From contig JACPQR010000111.1 in assembly GCA_016190375.1 (NCBI GenBank), positions 21,457 through 85,456 of the forward strand: 64,000 nt of DNA. The letters are read 5' to 3'. Shown piece by piece: positions 1 to 8,889 of the stretch (its first letter is position 1; each line of letters opens with the position of its first letter). The position numbers were made by a program, and so were the translations under genes. The stretch comes from Deltaproteobacteria bacterium (GTDB lineage Bacteria; Myxococcota_A; Polyangia; JACPQR01). The notes below the pieces were generated by a model, which did not search any database, was not told the DNA's origin, and saw only the letters and a list, made by a program, of their open reading frames with translations.

Positions 1-1
1 G

Positions 2-283
2 CCGCCGTACAAGGCGATCCGGGCGAGCACGCTCGAGCTGCTCGACCTCGAGGAGCGCGGCGGGGGCTTCACGATCGAGCTGCTCCTGGCCGCGCACCAG
101 GCGAGGCTTCGCGTCCGGGAGGTCGAGGTGCGCTGCCGCGCCCGCCGCGCCGGCACGTCCAAGGTCTCCGGCAACGCACGCGGAGCGCTCGGCGCCGCCG
201 CTGCGATCCTCGGGACGATCGTCCGACGGACCCGCCGGCGGCACGACCGAGCCGCCCGGGGCCGGACGGCATCGCCGGCATGA
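2..283 (+). CDS. Family-2 glycosyltransferase, C-terminal fragment
   Basis: Partial gene cut by the window edge; the open frame runs from base 2 to TGA at 281-283 (93 residues). The visible part ends with the segment typical of DPM1-like or undecaprenyl-phosphate glycosyltransferases: 'PPYKAIR' near the start, a 'GFTIELL' stretch, 'VREVEVRCRARRAG', and 'TSKVSGN' followed by a basic tail. The acidic Glu in FTIEL and the R-x-R-x-AGxSKVSG motif are family hallmarks. It probably transfers a sugar from a nucleotide donor to a lipid carrier at the inner membrane face. No C-terminal membrane segment is seen, unlike the glycosyltransferase at 798-1769. Its stop overlaps the next start in ATGA (280-283), which suggests translational coupling. 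Confidence 0.7.
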   Translation, partial: PPYKAIRASTLELLDLEERGGGFTIELLLAAHQARLRVREVEVRCRARRAGTSKVSGNARGALGAAAAILGTIVRRTRRRHDRAARGRTASPA

Positions 284-780
284 CCTCGTGGCTTCCAGTG
301 GCGGCCGTCGTCATGGCCGCCGGGTGCGGCGCTCCCGCTCGGCCCCTGCCCGATCGTCCCACGCGCCCCGGAGCGCCGTCGGAGCTCCTCGTCCGCTTCG
401 AGAACGAGATGGGCTCCTACTTCCGGTTCGGACGGCTCGACCTGTACGTCGACGGCACGCTCCTGTTCATGCGCGCTTGCGCCGACGACGACACCGACTG
501 CCCCGACCAGATGCGCGGGCGGCTCCTCCACTTCGGCGTCGTCGCGGCCGGTGAGCACGCCGCGAACGCCAACCTCGTCTACCATTCGAACCCCGTGGGC
601 TTCGGGGCGTTCTCGTACATCCGGGCCTACACGTTCCGGCTGCGCTCGGCACACTCGTTCGTCGTCCGCCGCGGCCACAGGCTCGAGCTCAGCGTCATCG
701 CCCACGAGCGCGGCGGCGTCACGACACCGATCGAGGAGCGTCCCGCCGTGCGGTGGGTCGAGCGGGTCCTGCCGCTCTGA
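280..780 (+). CDS. Small predicted lipoprotein, function unknown
   Basis: 166 residues. The N-terminus is a short signal peptide with a lipobox ending in Gly-Cys (VVMAAGCG, Cys16), so the mature protein should be lipid-anchored. The rest has alternating beta-like stretches ('LLVRFENEMGSYFRFGRLDLYVDGTL') and a Cys pair around residues 67-73 in an acidic DDDTDC context. I recognise no family. The start overlaps the stop of the upstream glycosyltransferase by four bases, so the two are probably co-translated. It could be an accessory of the glycosyltransferase, but that rests only on position. Confidence 0.7.
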   Translation: MTSWLPVAAVVMAAGCGAPARPLPDRPTRPGAPSELLVRFENEMGSYFRFGRLDLYVDGTLLFMRACADDDTDCPDQMRGRLLHFGVVAAGEHAANANLVYHSNPVGFGAFSYIRAYTFRLRSAHSFVVRRGHRLELSVIAHERGGVTTPIEERPAVRWVERVLPL

Positions 781-797
781 GGAGACAGCTCGCGGCG

Positions 798-1769
798 CTA
801 CGAATCCTTCGGCCTCTGATCCCGTCCCCGCTCGATCTCGAGACGCCGCAGGCGCCGCAGCGCATCCTCGAGGAGCTTGCGGTTCGCGCCCACGAGATCC
901 GCGAGTAGCCCGAACAGCAGCACCTGGAACGCGATGATCAGGCAGACGGCCGCGAGGATCAGCGACTGCACGTGGCCGGAGTAGTCGGGCTCCGAGACGA
1001 AGAAGTAGAGGAAGCGGGTCGAGACGGCGAGGCCGATCAGGAGGAACAGTGCGGCGATGTACATGAACGACCGGAGCGGCCGGTACATCGTGTAGACGCG
1101 GGCGATGGTCTGCGAGCTGCGGCGCAGGTACTCGAGCGTCCCCGAGAACAGCCGCGACGGCCGCTCCGTCCTGTTCGCCTCGATGGGGACATGCGCGATC
1201 GCGAGCCGATCCGTCCCGGCCTGGATGATGGTCTCGAGCGTGTAGGTGAAGTCAGAGAGAACGTTGAGCCTGAGCGCGGCCTCGCGGGAAAAAGCGCGGA
1301 AGCCGCTCGTGACGTCGGGCAGGCTGGTCCCCGATGCCCGGCGCACGACCCAGGAGCCGACCCGCTGCAGGAGCCTCTTGGTGGGCGAGAAGTGCGCGAG
1401 CTTGCCGACGTTGCGATCGCCGATCACGACGTCGGCCTTGCCCTCTACGATCGGAGCGACGAGCTTCGCGATCTCGCCGCCCGGGTACTGGTTGTCGGCG
1501 TCCGTGTTGACGATGACGTCCGCTCCGCGCCTGAGCGCCGCGTCGATCCCGGCCATGAAGGCCCGCGCCAGACCGCGGGTGCTCGGCAGCCGGACAACCT
1601 CCGCGACGCCGCCGGCGGACGCGACCTCGGAGGTGCGATCCGTAGAGCCGTCGTCGACGACGACCACCTCGATCTCGTCGACCCCGGGCAACGCCTTGGG
1701 CAAGGCCGAGAGCGTCTCGGCCAGCGTGCCCTCCTCGTCGAGGCAGGGGATCTGGATGACGAGCTTCAC
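798..1769 (-). CDS. DPM1-like family-2 glycosyltransferase with two membrane segments
   Basis: 323 residues. The N-terminal GT-A domain shows 'IQIPCLDEEGTL', the nucleotide-binding 'VVVDDGSTDRT' (about residues 36-46), the metal-binding 'NTDADNQY' (DxD-type, about 90) and the acceptor-site region 'DVTSGFRAFSREA' (about 150). Two hydrophobic segments follow at about 232-255 and 268-295, then a basic coiled tail. This is the architecture of polyprenyl-phosphate-dependent glycosyltransferases that add a sugar to a lipid carrier at the cytoplasmic face. The gene is convergent with 280-780 and divergent from lpxK, with 34 bases to the lpxK ATG. The substrate sugar cannot be told from sequence. Confidence 0.88.
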   Translation of the reverse strand: MKLVIQIPCLDEEGTLAETLSALPKALPGVDEIEVVVVDDGSTDRTSEVASAGGVAEVVRLPSTRGLARAFMAGIDAALRRGADVIVNTDADNQYPGGEIAKLVAPIVEGKADVVIGDRNVGKLAHFSPTKRLLQRVGSWVVRRASGTSLPDVTSGFRAFSREAALRLNVLSDFTYTLETIIQAGTDRLAIAHVPIEANRTERPSRLFSGTLEYLRRSSQTIARVYTMYRPLRSFMYIAALFLLIGLAVSTRFLYFFVSEPDYSGHVQSLILAAVCLIIAFQVLLFGLLADLVGANRKLLEDALRRLRRLEIERGRDQRPKDS

Positions 1770-1803
1770 GACGGGCGCACGTTAGCACGCCCGCGCAGGC
1801 TTG

Positions 1804-2757
1804 ATGGTACGGTCAGTACCCGTGCTGACGCTCCTCGGCCGCGCCGTCGACCTCGCGCACCGCACGGGGCTCGTGCGCCCCGTGCGCGTTGCAGGCGTCC
1901 GCGTGATCTCTGTCGGCGCCCTGACGCTCGGCGGCGCCGGCAAGACCCCGGTCGCGATGGCGATCGCCGAGGCGGCGCGGGACGCGGGGCTGCCGACGGC
2001 GGTCGTGCTGCGCGGATACCGCGGCCTCTGCGAACGAACGGGCGCCCTCGTCTCGGACGGCGAGCGCCTCCTCACGTCCGTCGTCGAGGCCGGCGACGAG
2101 GCGGTGCTTCACGCCCGCCGGCTCCCCGGTGTGCTCGTCCGGATCGGCGCCGACCGGGTCGAGGCCGTCCGTCGGGCCCGTCACGACGGAGCGCGACTCG
2201 TTGTCCTGGACGACGGCTTCCAGCATCGTCGCCTCGCCCGCGACCTCGACGTGGTCTGCCTCGCGCCCGGGTTGCGCCGGGAGACGGATGCGGCCCTGGA
2301 GCGCGCGGACCTCCTCGTCACGGTGGGAGAGGCCCCCGGGGCGCGCACGCCGGGCGAGCGCCCCGCCCTCTCCTCGCGCCTCGAGGACTGGAGCCCATTT
2401 CCCGCGCCGGCTCGCACGATCGACGCGCCACTCGTGGCCGCCGGGATCGTGCGGGGTCCCGAGCTCGTGCCCTTCGCCGACGTCGGAATGCTCCGCGGAG
2501 CGAACGTCGCGCTGGCCTGCGCGATCGCACGTCCCGAGCGCTTCGTCCGTCTGGTCGAGCGCCTCGGCGCGAGGGTCGTCTCGCTGCGGGCACGCCGCGA
2601 TCACTCCACCCTCGACCCGCGCGACCTCCAGACGCCCCGGGGCGCCGATCTGCTTCTCGTCACGGAGAAGGACGCGGTCAAGCTCGACCGCGGCGTGCTC
2701 GCCCTGCGAGTCCGAGTGGAGGTGCCTAGTGCCGCCGCGCCGCCTCGATCGCCTTGA
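1804..2757 (+). CDS. lpxK: Tetraacyldisaccharide 4'-kinase (lipid A)
   Basis: 317 residues. LpxK phosphorylates the 4' position of the tetraacyldisaccharide-1-phosphate intermediate in lipid A synthesis at the inner membrane. The P-loop-like 'VGALTLGGAGKTP' lies near residue 40 and the family signature 'VVLDDGFQHRRLARDLDVV' near 136. Toward the end are 'DHSTLDPRDL' and 'LLVTEKDAVKL', also typical. The ATG at 1804 was chosen over the TTG immediately before it. The 3' end overlaps the convergent TRAP binding-protein gene by 32 bases. At 317 residues it is at the short end for the family. Its presence implies that the organism makes lipid A. Confidence 0.93.
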   Translation: MVRSVPVLTLLGRAVDLAHRTGLVRPVRVAGVRVISVGALTLGGAGKTPVAMAIAEAARDAGLPTAVVLRGYRGLCERTGALVSDGERLLTSVVEAGDEAVLHARRLPGVLVRIGADRVEAVRRARHDGARLVVLDDGFQHRRLARDLDVVCLAPGLRRETDAALERADLLVTVGEAPGARTPGERPALSSRLEDWSPFPAPARTIDAPLVAAGIVRGPELVPFADVGMLRGANVALACAIARPERFVRLVERLGARVVSLRARRDHSTLDPRDLQTPRGADLLLVTEKDAVKLDRGVLALRVRVEVPSAAAPPRSP

Positions 2758-3742
2758 GCAAGGCGCGCGCACCGCGGCCCGACTTCGCGAGCGTGCCTTC
2801 CCACGACGTCCGCGCGACGCGCTCGAACTCCGCGCGCTGGGCGGCATCCAGGCGGTGAACGGTCAGGCCCGCCTTGGCCAGGTTCTTGACGAGCAGAGGC
2901 TCGAGCGATCGGACGCCCTGCCTGCCCTGCTGGACGAACTCCGCGGGCACGTCGGCGACGACGCGCTGCAGGTCGGCGGGAAGCGAGTCGTACCACTGCT
3001 TCGAGATCAGGATGAGCCCGGGCTGGTAGATGTGCTCGCTCAGCGTGACGTGCTGCGCGGCCTGGTACCAAGAGGTCGCGAACGCGAAGATCGGCGTGTT
3101 GTCGAAGCCGTCGACCACTCCCGTTTGCAGGGACGTCAGGACGTTCGTCGCGTCGATCGGCTGGGGGCTCGCGCCGAAGGCCGTGTACATGTTCAGGTGC
3201 GGGATCGACTCCTGCGACCGCATCCTCAGGCCCCTCAGGTCGGCCGCCGACTTGATCGCGTGGCCCTTCGTGAAGAACGAGCGGAAGCCGTTCTCGGCCC
3301 ACAGGCCGAAGATGAAGCCCTTGTCGGCGAGGAGCTTCGCCATCCTCGGCTTGACGACCTCGTCGAGCAGCCGGTCGGCCTCCGCCGCGTCGCGGAAGAG
3401 GTAGGGAAGCTCGAGCGTGTTCAGCTCGGGGATGAGGGACGCGGCCGCGCCGGTCGAGACGCCGGCCATCTGGATCGTCCCCTGCGCGCAGCGGCGCACG
3501 AGCGCCTTCTCCCCGCCGAGCGAGCCTCCGAAGAAGAGCTTGACGCGGATCCGCCCTCCGGATTCGGCCTCGTAGCGCTGCTTGAGCTGCTTGAGCTGCT
3601 TCTCCCAGGGAGTGCCCTCGGGCGCGATCGTCGCGATCTTGAGGGTGACCGGGTCGTCGGCGGAGGCCGTGGATCGATCGAGGACCGCCCATGCCGAAAG
3701 GACGGTCGTGAGGACGGTCAGCGAGACGGACAGCTTGCGCAT
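2726..3742 (-). CDS. TRAP transporter substrate-binding protein (DctP/TatP type)
   Basis: 338 residues starting at MRKLSV, with a Sec signal peptide cleaved after about residue 28 (STASA). The mature part begins 'LKIATIAPEGTPWEKQLKQ' as in DctP-family periplasmic receptors and carries the family block 'RGLRMRSQES' (an Arg here normally binds the substrate carboxylate) and 'QTGVVDGFDNTP'. The receptor captures organic acids or similar anions in the periplasm. The TatT-type gene lies 38 bases upstream on the same strand, matching the TatT-TatP pairs described in spirochaetes and delta-proteobacteria. No DctQ/DctM permease genes are adjacent, because the next gene downstream is the convergent lpxK. 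The substrate is unknown. Confidence 0.9.
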   Translation of the reverse strand: MRKLSVSLTVLTTVLSAWAVLDRSTASADDPVTLKIATIAPEGTPWEKQLKQLKQRYEAESGGRIRVKLFFGGSLGGEKALVRRCAQGTIQMAGVSTGAAASLIPELNTLELPYLFRDAAEADRLLDEVVKPRMAKLLADKGFIFGLWAENGFRSFFTKGHAIKSAADLRGLRMRSQESIPHLNMYTAFGASPQPIDATNVLTSLQTGVVDGFDNTPIFAFATSWYQAAQHVTLSEHIYQPGLILISKQWYDSLPADLQRVVADVPAEFVQQGRQGVRSLEPLLVKNLAKAGLTVHRLDAAQRAEFERVARTSWEGTLAKSGRGARALLKAIEAARRH

Positions 3743-3780
3743 GGCCCTTTGACCTCGAAGTCGTGCCCAGGATTCAACCG

Positions 3781-4704
3781 CTATTCGAACCGGTCGCCGG
3801 CGGCCGCGATCGCCTCGCGCGCCTTGCGCTGCTCGATGCGGTTCTCGGGCTCGACCGTGGGCTCGGTGGCGGGGTTGGCGTTCAGGACCCAGTTCAGCCG
3901 CTCCTCGTACAGCGCACGGTTCTGCGACTTGACGGCGTAGTCGGTGGCGTACAGGACGTGCGTGGCGAAGTAGTTCGGGTGCCGCTCGATCGCCCGCTTG
4001 AAGTGGAACTCGCTCTTGGTGAGGTCGCCGCCCGCGAACGCCGGCGCGCGCGCGTAGAACGCGCCGAAGTAGCGGTGGGGGCCGGCGAAGAAGTAGTCCT
4101 CGTCGCGCTCGAGGCAGAACTGCATGACGGCGCGGATCTCGTCCTTGTACGACAGGACGGTGGCGAAGCCCTGTGCGCTGGCCCACTTGCCGAGGTTCGC
4201 CGAGCGCCAGTAGAGCGCGGGCACGGCGCTCCGGTCGAGCGTCCCCAGCGCCTCCTCGATGCGCGTCCCGGCCTGCATCCGGCGCCCGAAATCGGGCGAG
4301 AGCGCGACCAGCGCGTGCTCGGCGGCGGCGATGCCCTGCTCGTGCGTGGTCATGAACTCGTCGCGCTTCGACTCGTCGAAGGACAGGTAGCCGTCCGCCA
4401 GGAGATAGTACGCGCGCGCCAGGCGAACCCACGACTCGTGGTCTGCCGGCTCCATCCGGGTCGCCCGGTCCCACGCCGAGACCGCTGCGCGTACCTCCTC
4501 CTCGGTTCCGCGGTTCGTCCAGTGCTGCTCGGCCTCGGCGAGCAGGGCCTCCCGCCGCTGCCCAGCGTCCGGCTGCCGCGCCTCCCGCGAGGGCGCGACT
4601 GGTTGGGCCCAGGCTCCCTCGCGGCTCGAACCACAGGCCATCGCGGCGACGACCGCCCAGGTTGCAAGTGCCAGAGCGATCGCAAACGACCATGTGCGGG
4701 GCAT
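3781..4704 (-). CDS. TRAP-associated TPR lipoprotein, TatT family
   Basis: 307 residues. The ATG at 4704 is preferred over an upstream in-frame codon because GGAGGGA lies about six bases before it. The signal peptide ends in a lipobox (VVAAMAC), so it should be a periplasm-facing lipoprotein. The body is alpha-helical TPR-like ('AVSAWDRATRMEPADHESWVRLARAYYLLADGY') with conserved 'ALYWRSANLGKWA' and 'YFFAGPHRYFGAFYARAP', which I recognise as the TatT (TRAP-associated T component) signature. In Treponema pallidum TatT forms a complex with the TatP receptor and may relay hydrophobic ligands. It is followed 38 bases later by the TatP/DctP gene. Confidence 0.85.
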   Translation of the reverse strand: MPRTWSFAIALALATWAVVAAMACGSSREGAWAQPVAPSREARQPDAGQRREALLAEAEQHWTNRGTEEEVRAAVSAWDRATRMEPADHESWVRLARAYYLLADGYLSFDESKRDEFMTTHEQGIAAAEHALVALSPDFGRRMQAGTRIEEALGTLDRSAVPALYWRSANLGKWASAQGFATVLSYKDEIRAVMQFCLERDEDYFFAGPHRYFGAFYARAPAFAGGDLTKSEFHFKRAIERHPNYFATHVLYATDYAVKSQNRALYEERLNWVLNANPATEPTVEPENRIEQRKAREAIAAAGDRFE

Positions 4705-4791
4705 ACAGTTCCCTCCGTGCAAGAGCCCGCGCCGAATAACACCGCGATTCCGGGCTTGTCAAGGCAGCGGTCGGGTGGGAACCTTTTCAGC

Positions 4792-5424
4792 ATGATCTCG
4801 TCGATCCGCGTGGCCTCGCTCGCAGCAGCTCTCCTGGCGCCGGGCGCCGCGCTCGCCGAGGACACGATCTTCTTCGGCGCCCACCCGATCCACCCCGCCG
4901 TCGGGGGCGGCTTCTGCGAGGCGGACGGCGCGCACGTGCACGACTACGCCGCCGTCGACCCCTCCGCCTTCGCACACCGCGACGGGCTGTGGATCTTCGT
5001 CGGCGACCCCACGGCATGGGGCTTCGGCGGCGCGGTCTACCCGTTCGACGGGGCGCACGAGCTGCCCGAGCCGATCGGCGGCGGGATCTGCGCGATCGTG
5101 GCGGTCCACTACCATCTGTTCCCGCCTCCTTCCGGTCCAGGGGCGACGGTCGTCTATCCGTTCTTCATCCCGATCCTGGTTCCAATCCAGCCTGGCTGGG
5201 GAGCGCCGCAGGCCCCGATCGCACCGCGTGCTCCGTTCCCGTACCCGCGGCCGCCGGTCGTGCGCCGCCCGCCGCCCACCACGCCTCCGCCGGTCCTGCC
5301 CGGCCACCACGGAGGGATCGGTCGTCGAGGTCACGCCACGCCGAGGCCGCCTGCGACCGGCCGGCCCGCCTTCCCGGTCGCTCCGCCGCCCCCGTCGCGG
5401 CGGATGGACCGGCGACCCAGATGA
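4792..5424 (+). CDS. Secreted proline-rich protein, function unknown
   Basis: 210 residues. It starts at the ATG at 4792, giving a clean signal peptide (MISSIRVASLAAALLAPGAALA). Residues 22-110 form a small His/Gly-rich domain ('HPIHPAVGGGFCEADGAHVHDY', two Cys, several HxH motifs) and the rest is a low-complexity tail very rich in Pro and Arg. It is divergent from the TatT gene, with 87 bases between starts. His- and Cys-rich domains of this kind can bind metal, but that is a guess. No family recognised. Confidence 0.7.
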   Translation: MISSIRVASLAAALLAPGAALAEDTIFFGAHPIHPAVGGGFCEADGAHVHDYAAVDPSAFAHRDGLWIFVGDPTAWGFGGAVYPFDGAHELPEPIGGGICAIVAVHYHLFPPPSGPGATVVYPFFIPILVPIQPGWGAPQAPIAPRAPFPYPRPPVVRRPPPTTPPPVLPGHHGGIGRRGHATPRPPATGRPAFPVAPPPPSRRMDRRPR

Positions 5425-5599
5425 GCTCGCGCCGCTGGCAGGTTGACCGGGTCGCTCGTGGCGTTGCCCTCCGGGCACGGCGTCGCGGCGGCCCGTGCCG
5501 CCTGGCTACAGGCGACGCGACCCGCCAGGGCAAAGGTGAGGAGTTCGCCCGTTGACGATGCGGCATGTTTCTTGATACCCGCGAAGCGGGGTGAGGCCG

Positions 5600-6586
5600 A
5601 TGTTCAATCGAAGGAACGGGGGCGGCGAGTACCCGCGGCTGGTAGCGGTCGAGACCACCAGCCGGTGCAACGCGAGCTGCCCGTTCTGTCCGTACAACGT
5701 CAAGGTCCGCGACAAGATCGCGATGGCCCAGGACCTGTTCGAGAAGATCATCGAGGATTGCCGCGAGTTCCCGCTCGAGACGATCGAGCCGTTCCTGAAC
5801 GGCGAGCCCTTCGTCGATCCCGACATCGTCGGCCGTCTCGAGCACATCAAGCGCCGCCTTCCGCGAACGAACCTCGCCGTGTACTCGAACGGCTACGCGC
5901 TGACGCCCAAGAGGATCGACCAGCTCGTCGGCATCGGCATCGACCACCTGTACATCAGCCTCAACACCCTCGATCCAGACAAGTACCGGGCGATCATGGG
6001 GTTCAACCTCGCCCGCACGCTCGACAACATGCGCTATCTGACGGACCCCGTCCGCCGGCAGCGGATCGCGCACGAGATCACCTTCCGCATGACTCGGATG
6101 GACGACACGACGCTCGCAGAGCAAGACCGGTTCATCGCCTACTGCAAGGAGCGCGGCGTCCGCTGCTTCATCGTGGGGCTCTTCAACTACAAGGGCGACG
6201 TTTCGAGTCACCTGCCGGTCCCGGGCTATCCTTGCGAGCACATCACGCGGCTCGACATCCTGTCCGACGGCACGGTCACGCTCTGCTGCCAGGACCAGGA
6301 GGGCAAGTACGCCTGGGGCGACGTGCGCAAGGCTTCCGTGCTCGAGGTCTACCGCGGCGCCGTCGCCACCCGTTACCGCGAGATGCACCGAACCGGACGC
6401 CGGGCCCAGATCGAGCCCTGCGGGACCTGCAACCTCTTCTGGCCCTCCCTGGACGGCATGCCGCTGGCGACCACCGTGAAGGTCGCGGTGCAGGCCGGCC
6501 TGTACATGATCCGCCACCGCCCGAGCGGTCGGAAGGCCCCGACTGCCGATCCCCCGCCCCCGAGGCCGCTGGCGGTCAGCGAGTAG
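5600..6586 (+). CDS. Radical SAM/SPASM protein
   Basis: 328 residues from ATG 5600; a GTG nine bases upstream is also possible, but it would lie inside the likely ribosome site GGTGAGG. The radical-SAM cluster motif CxxxCxxC is present as 'CNASCPFC' near residue 23, preceded by 'VAVETTSRCN' (the usual LEPTxxCN region). A C-terminal SPASM-type Cys set is seen in 'GYPCEH', 'VTLCCQDQEG' and 'CGTCNLFW', likely binding an auxiliary Fe-S cluster. The 'YSNGYALT' and 'ISLNTLDPDKY' blocks match SAM-barrel strands. Such enzymes modify peptides or small molecules. No precursor peptide or partner is visible nearby, so the substrate is open. Confidence 0.88.
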   Translation: MFNRRNGGGEYPRLVAVETTSRCNASCPFCPYNVKVRDKIAMAQDLFEKIIEDCREFPLETIEPFLNGEPFVDPDIVGRLEHIKRRLPRTNLAVYSNGYALTPKRIDQLVGIGIDHLYISLNTLDPDKYRAIMGFNLARTLDNMRYLTDPVRRQRIAHEITFRMTRMDDTTLAEQDRFIAYCKERGVRCFIVGLFNYKGDVSSHLPVPGYPCEHITRLDILSDGTVTLCCQDQEGKYAWGDVRKASVLEVYRGAVATRYREMHRTGRRAQIEPCGTCNLFWPSLDGMPLATTVKVAVQAGLYMIRHRPSGRKAPTADPPPPRPLAVSE

Positions 6587-6640
6587 TGCCGTCCCCGCCG
6601 TGGGTAGTGGTCGGGTTTGCCCGGAAAAAGAAACAACGAG

Positions 6641-6872
6641 CCGCCAAGACGCCAGAGACCACGCGGAGGCACGGACTGGGCATCGGACGTGGACTTTGAC
6701 TTTGACTTTGACGTGGACCTTGACGGCGACCTGAACGTGGACCTGGACGTTCCTTCGTTGAAGGGGGCCGGGTCGCGACGCGGCCAGGATCGCCTACGTC
6801 CACGTCGTCGTCGCCGTCAAGGTCCACGACCACGCCTACGCTCACGTCAACGGCGGTCTGGCGTCTTGGCGG
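6641..6872 (+). repeat. Palindromic intergenic element with nested inverted repeats
   Basis: The 16-bp arm CCGCCAAGACGCCAGA at 6641-6656 is matched exactly in inverse at 6857-6872. Inside, a 19-bp arm at 6712-6730 (key CGTGGACCTTGACGGCGAC) is matched exactly in inverse at 6810-6828. Between them runs an irregular GACTTT/GACGTGGA hexamer tract (about 6696-6750). It lies in a non-coding region next to a doubtful ORF and has a base composition unlike the flanking genes. AAGACGCCA-type ends recur in interspersed repeats of many genomes, as I recall. It may be a small non-autonomous mobile element or a folded RNA. No target-site duplication was identified with confidence. Confidence 0.6.
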
Positions 6873-6921
6873 GCCGTTGATAAATTGACCCCGCTCCCGA
6901 GGATGGACACCATCTCGACCA

Positions 6922-7686
6922 GTGCTGGCCGCCGTCTCCACCCGACTGGCGCATCCTCTCTGCGGTAGACCGCTCGCGCTGGTCGCGGCGAGCCGGTCCT
7001 CGGTCGAGGCGGTGGCCTCTGGTGCGGCCGACGAGCTGACAATCCTCCCACCGATTCACATCTCCGAGGACGATTCGTACCTCGTCGTCTCGGCCGGCCC
7101 GGACGTCTACGGCGAGGCCGGGCTCAGGCGGATCGTGGCCGGCGGCGTCGGCGTTCGCGGCGAGCTGTCGATTCGCCCAGGAGCCGCCGTCCTCTCGGTC
7201 ACGGAGCGGTTCCGGATCGTGGAGCTCTTCGATCGAAAGCCGTTCGACGTGATCGTGCCGGTGCGGCCCGGGTCGGACCTCCTGGGGGATCTCGACCGGA
7301 TTCCAGTTGCTCCGGCGGCCGAAGGCCGGCTGTTCGGCGCCGGCGGGCTCGACCGCATCCTGCGAAGCCGCGATCTGGTGGCGAAGAGCTGGGAGCTCCA
7401 CGTGCCCAAACGTGTTCGAGATACCGGCGCCGGGCAGGCGCCGTTCCTTGCACGTCCCCAAGCCCGCGTGGGCCGTGCCGGCGGGTTCGAGGGTGGTCGG
7501 GATTGGGAACGCGAGGCTGCTGATGCGCCGGATCCGACCTGGGCCTGGAGCAGGCGAGGATCCAGGGCGGTCAACGTGCACCTGATGGTCTTCGGCGACT
7601 ACGAGGAGCGCTACGCCCTCATCAATCCCGTGCAGATCCTCTTGCCCGGCGCTCGGGCCGGACGCCGGGGCGTTCGAGCCGTGTAA
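6922..7686 (+). CDS. Doubtful hypothetical protein, possibly decayed
   Basis: An open frame of 254 residues from GTG 6922. Third-position GC is high, like neighbouring genes, at about 7080-7390 and 7565-7640, but falls in between (codons such as CGT, GTT, GGT, GAT, GCT cluster at 7400-7550). That is consistent with a degraded or frameshifted gene. No signal peptide, motif or family is seen; 'SEDDSYLVVSAGPDVYGEAG' and 'FGDYEERYALINPVQILLPG' are the most protein-like stretches. No clear ribosome site precedes the start. An opposite-strand frame also exists here but has poorer codon usage. The rest of the 6587-7775 gap holds the palindromic element and the rpoH promoter region. Confidence 0.35.
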   Translation: MLAAVSTRLAHPLCGRPLALVAASRSSVEAVASGAADELTILPPIHISEDDSYLVVSAGPDVYGEAGLRRIVAGGVGVRGELSIRPGAAVLSVTERFRIVELFDRKPFDVIVPVRPGSDLLGDLDRIPVAPAAEGRLFGAGGLDRILRSRDLVAKSWELHVPKRVRDTGAGQAPFLARPQARVGRAGGFEGGRDWEREAADAPDPTWAWSRRGSRAVNVHLMVFGDYEERYALINPVQILLPGARAGRRGVRAV

Positions 7687-7729
7687 TTCGCCGCCGCCCC
7701 TGGAACATCTTCTGGAGGACGCTCTCGGG

Positions 7730-7759
7730 TTGTCGCCAGACCCTCCGACGCCGTATATA
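7730..7759 (+). promoter_or_regulatory. Possible sigma-70-type promoter of rpoH
   Basis: TTGTCG at 7730-7735 and TATATA at 7754-7759 are separated by 18 bases, the latter part of the conspicuous AT-rich TATATAAAT in an otherwise GC-rich region. A start site near 7766 would leave about 10 bases before the rpoH ATG at 7776. Only 4/6 matches in each box, so this is tentative. Confidence 0.4.
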
Positions 7760-7775
7760 AATCTGTTCTTCGACG

Positions 7776-8873
<1,098 letters not shown>

Positions 8874-8889
8874 GGACGGGGCGGCGACG

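Noticed and set aside
972..2729. 585-residue plus-strand frame over the glycosyltransferase and lpxK
   Set aside because: Shadow frame rich in Arg, crossing two well-supported genes in other frames.
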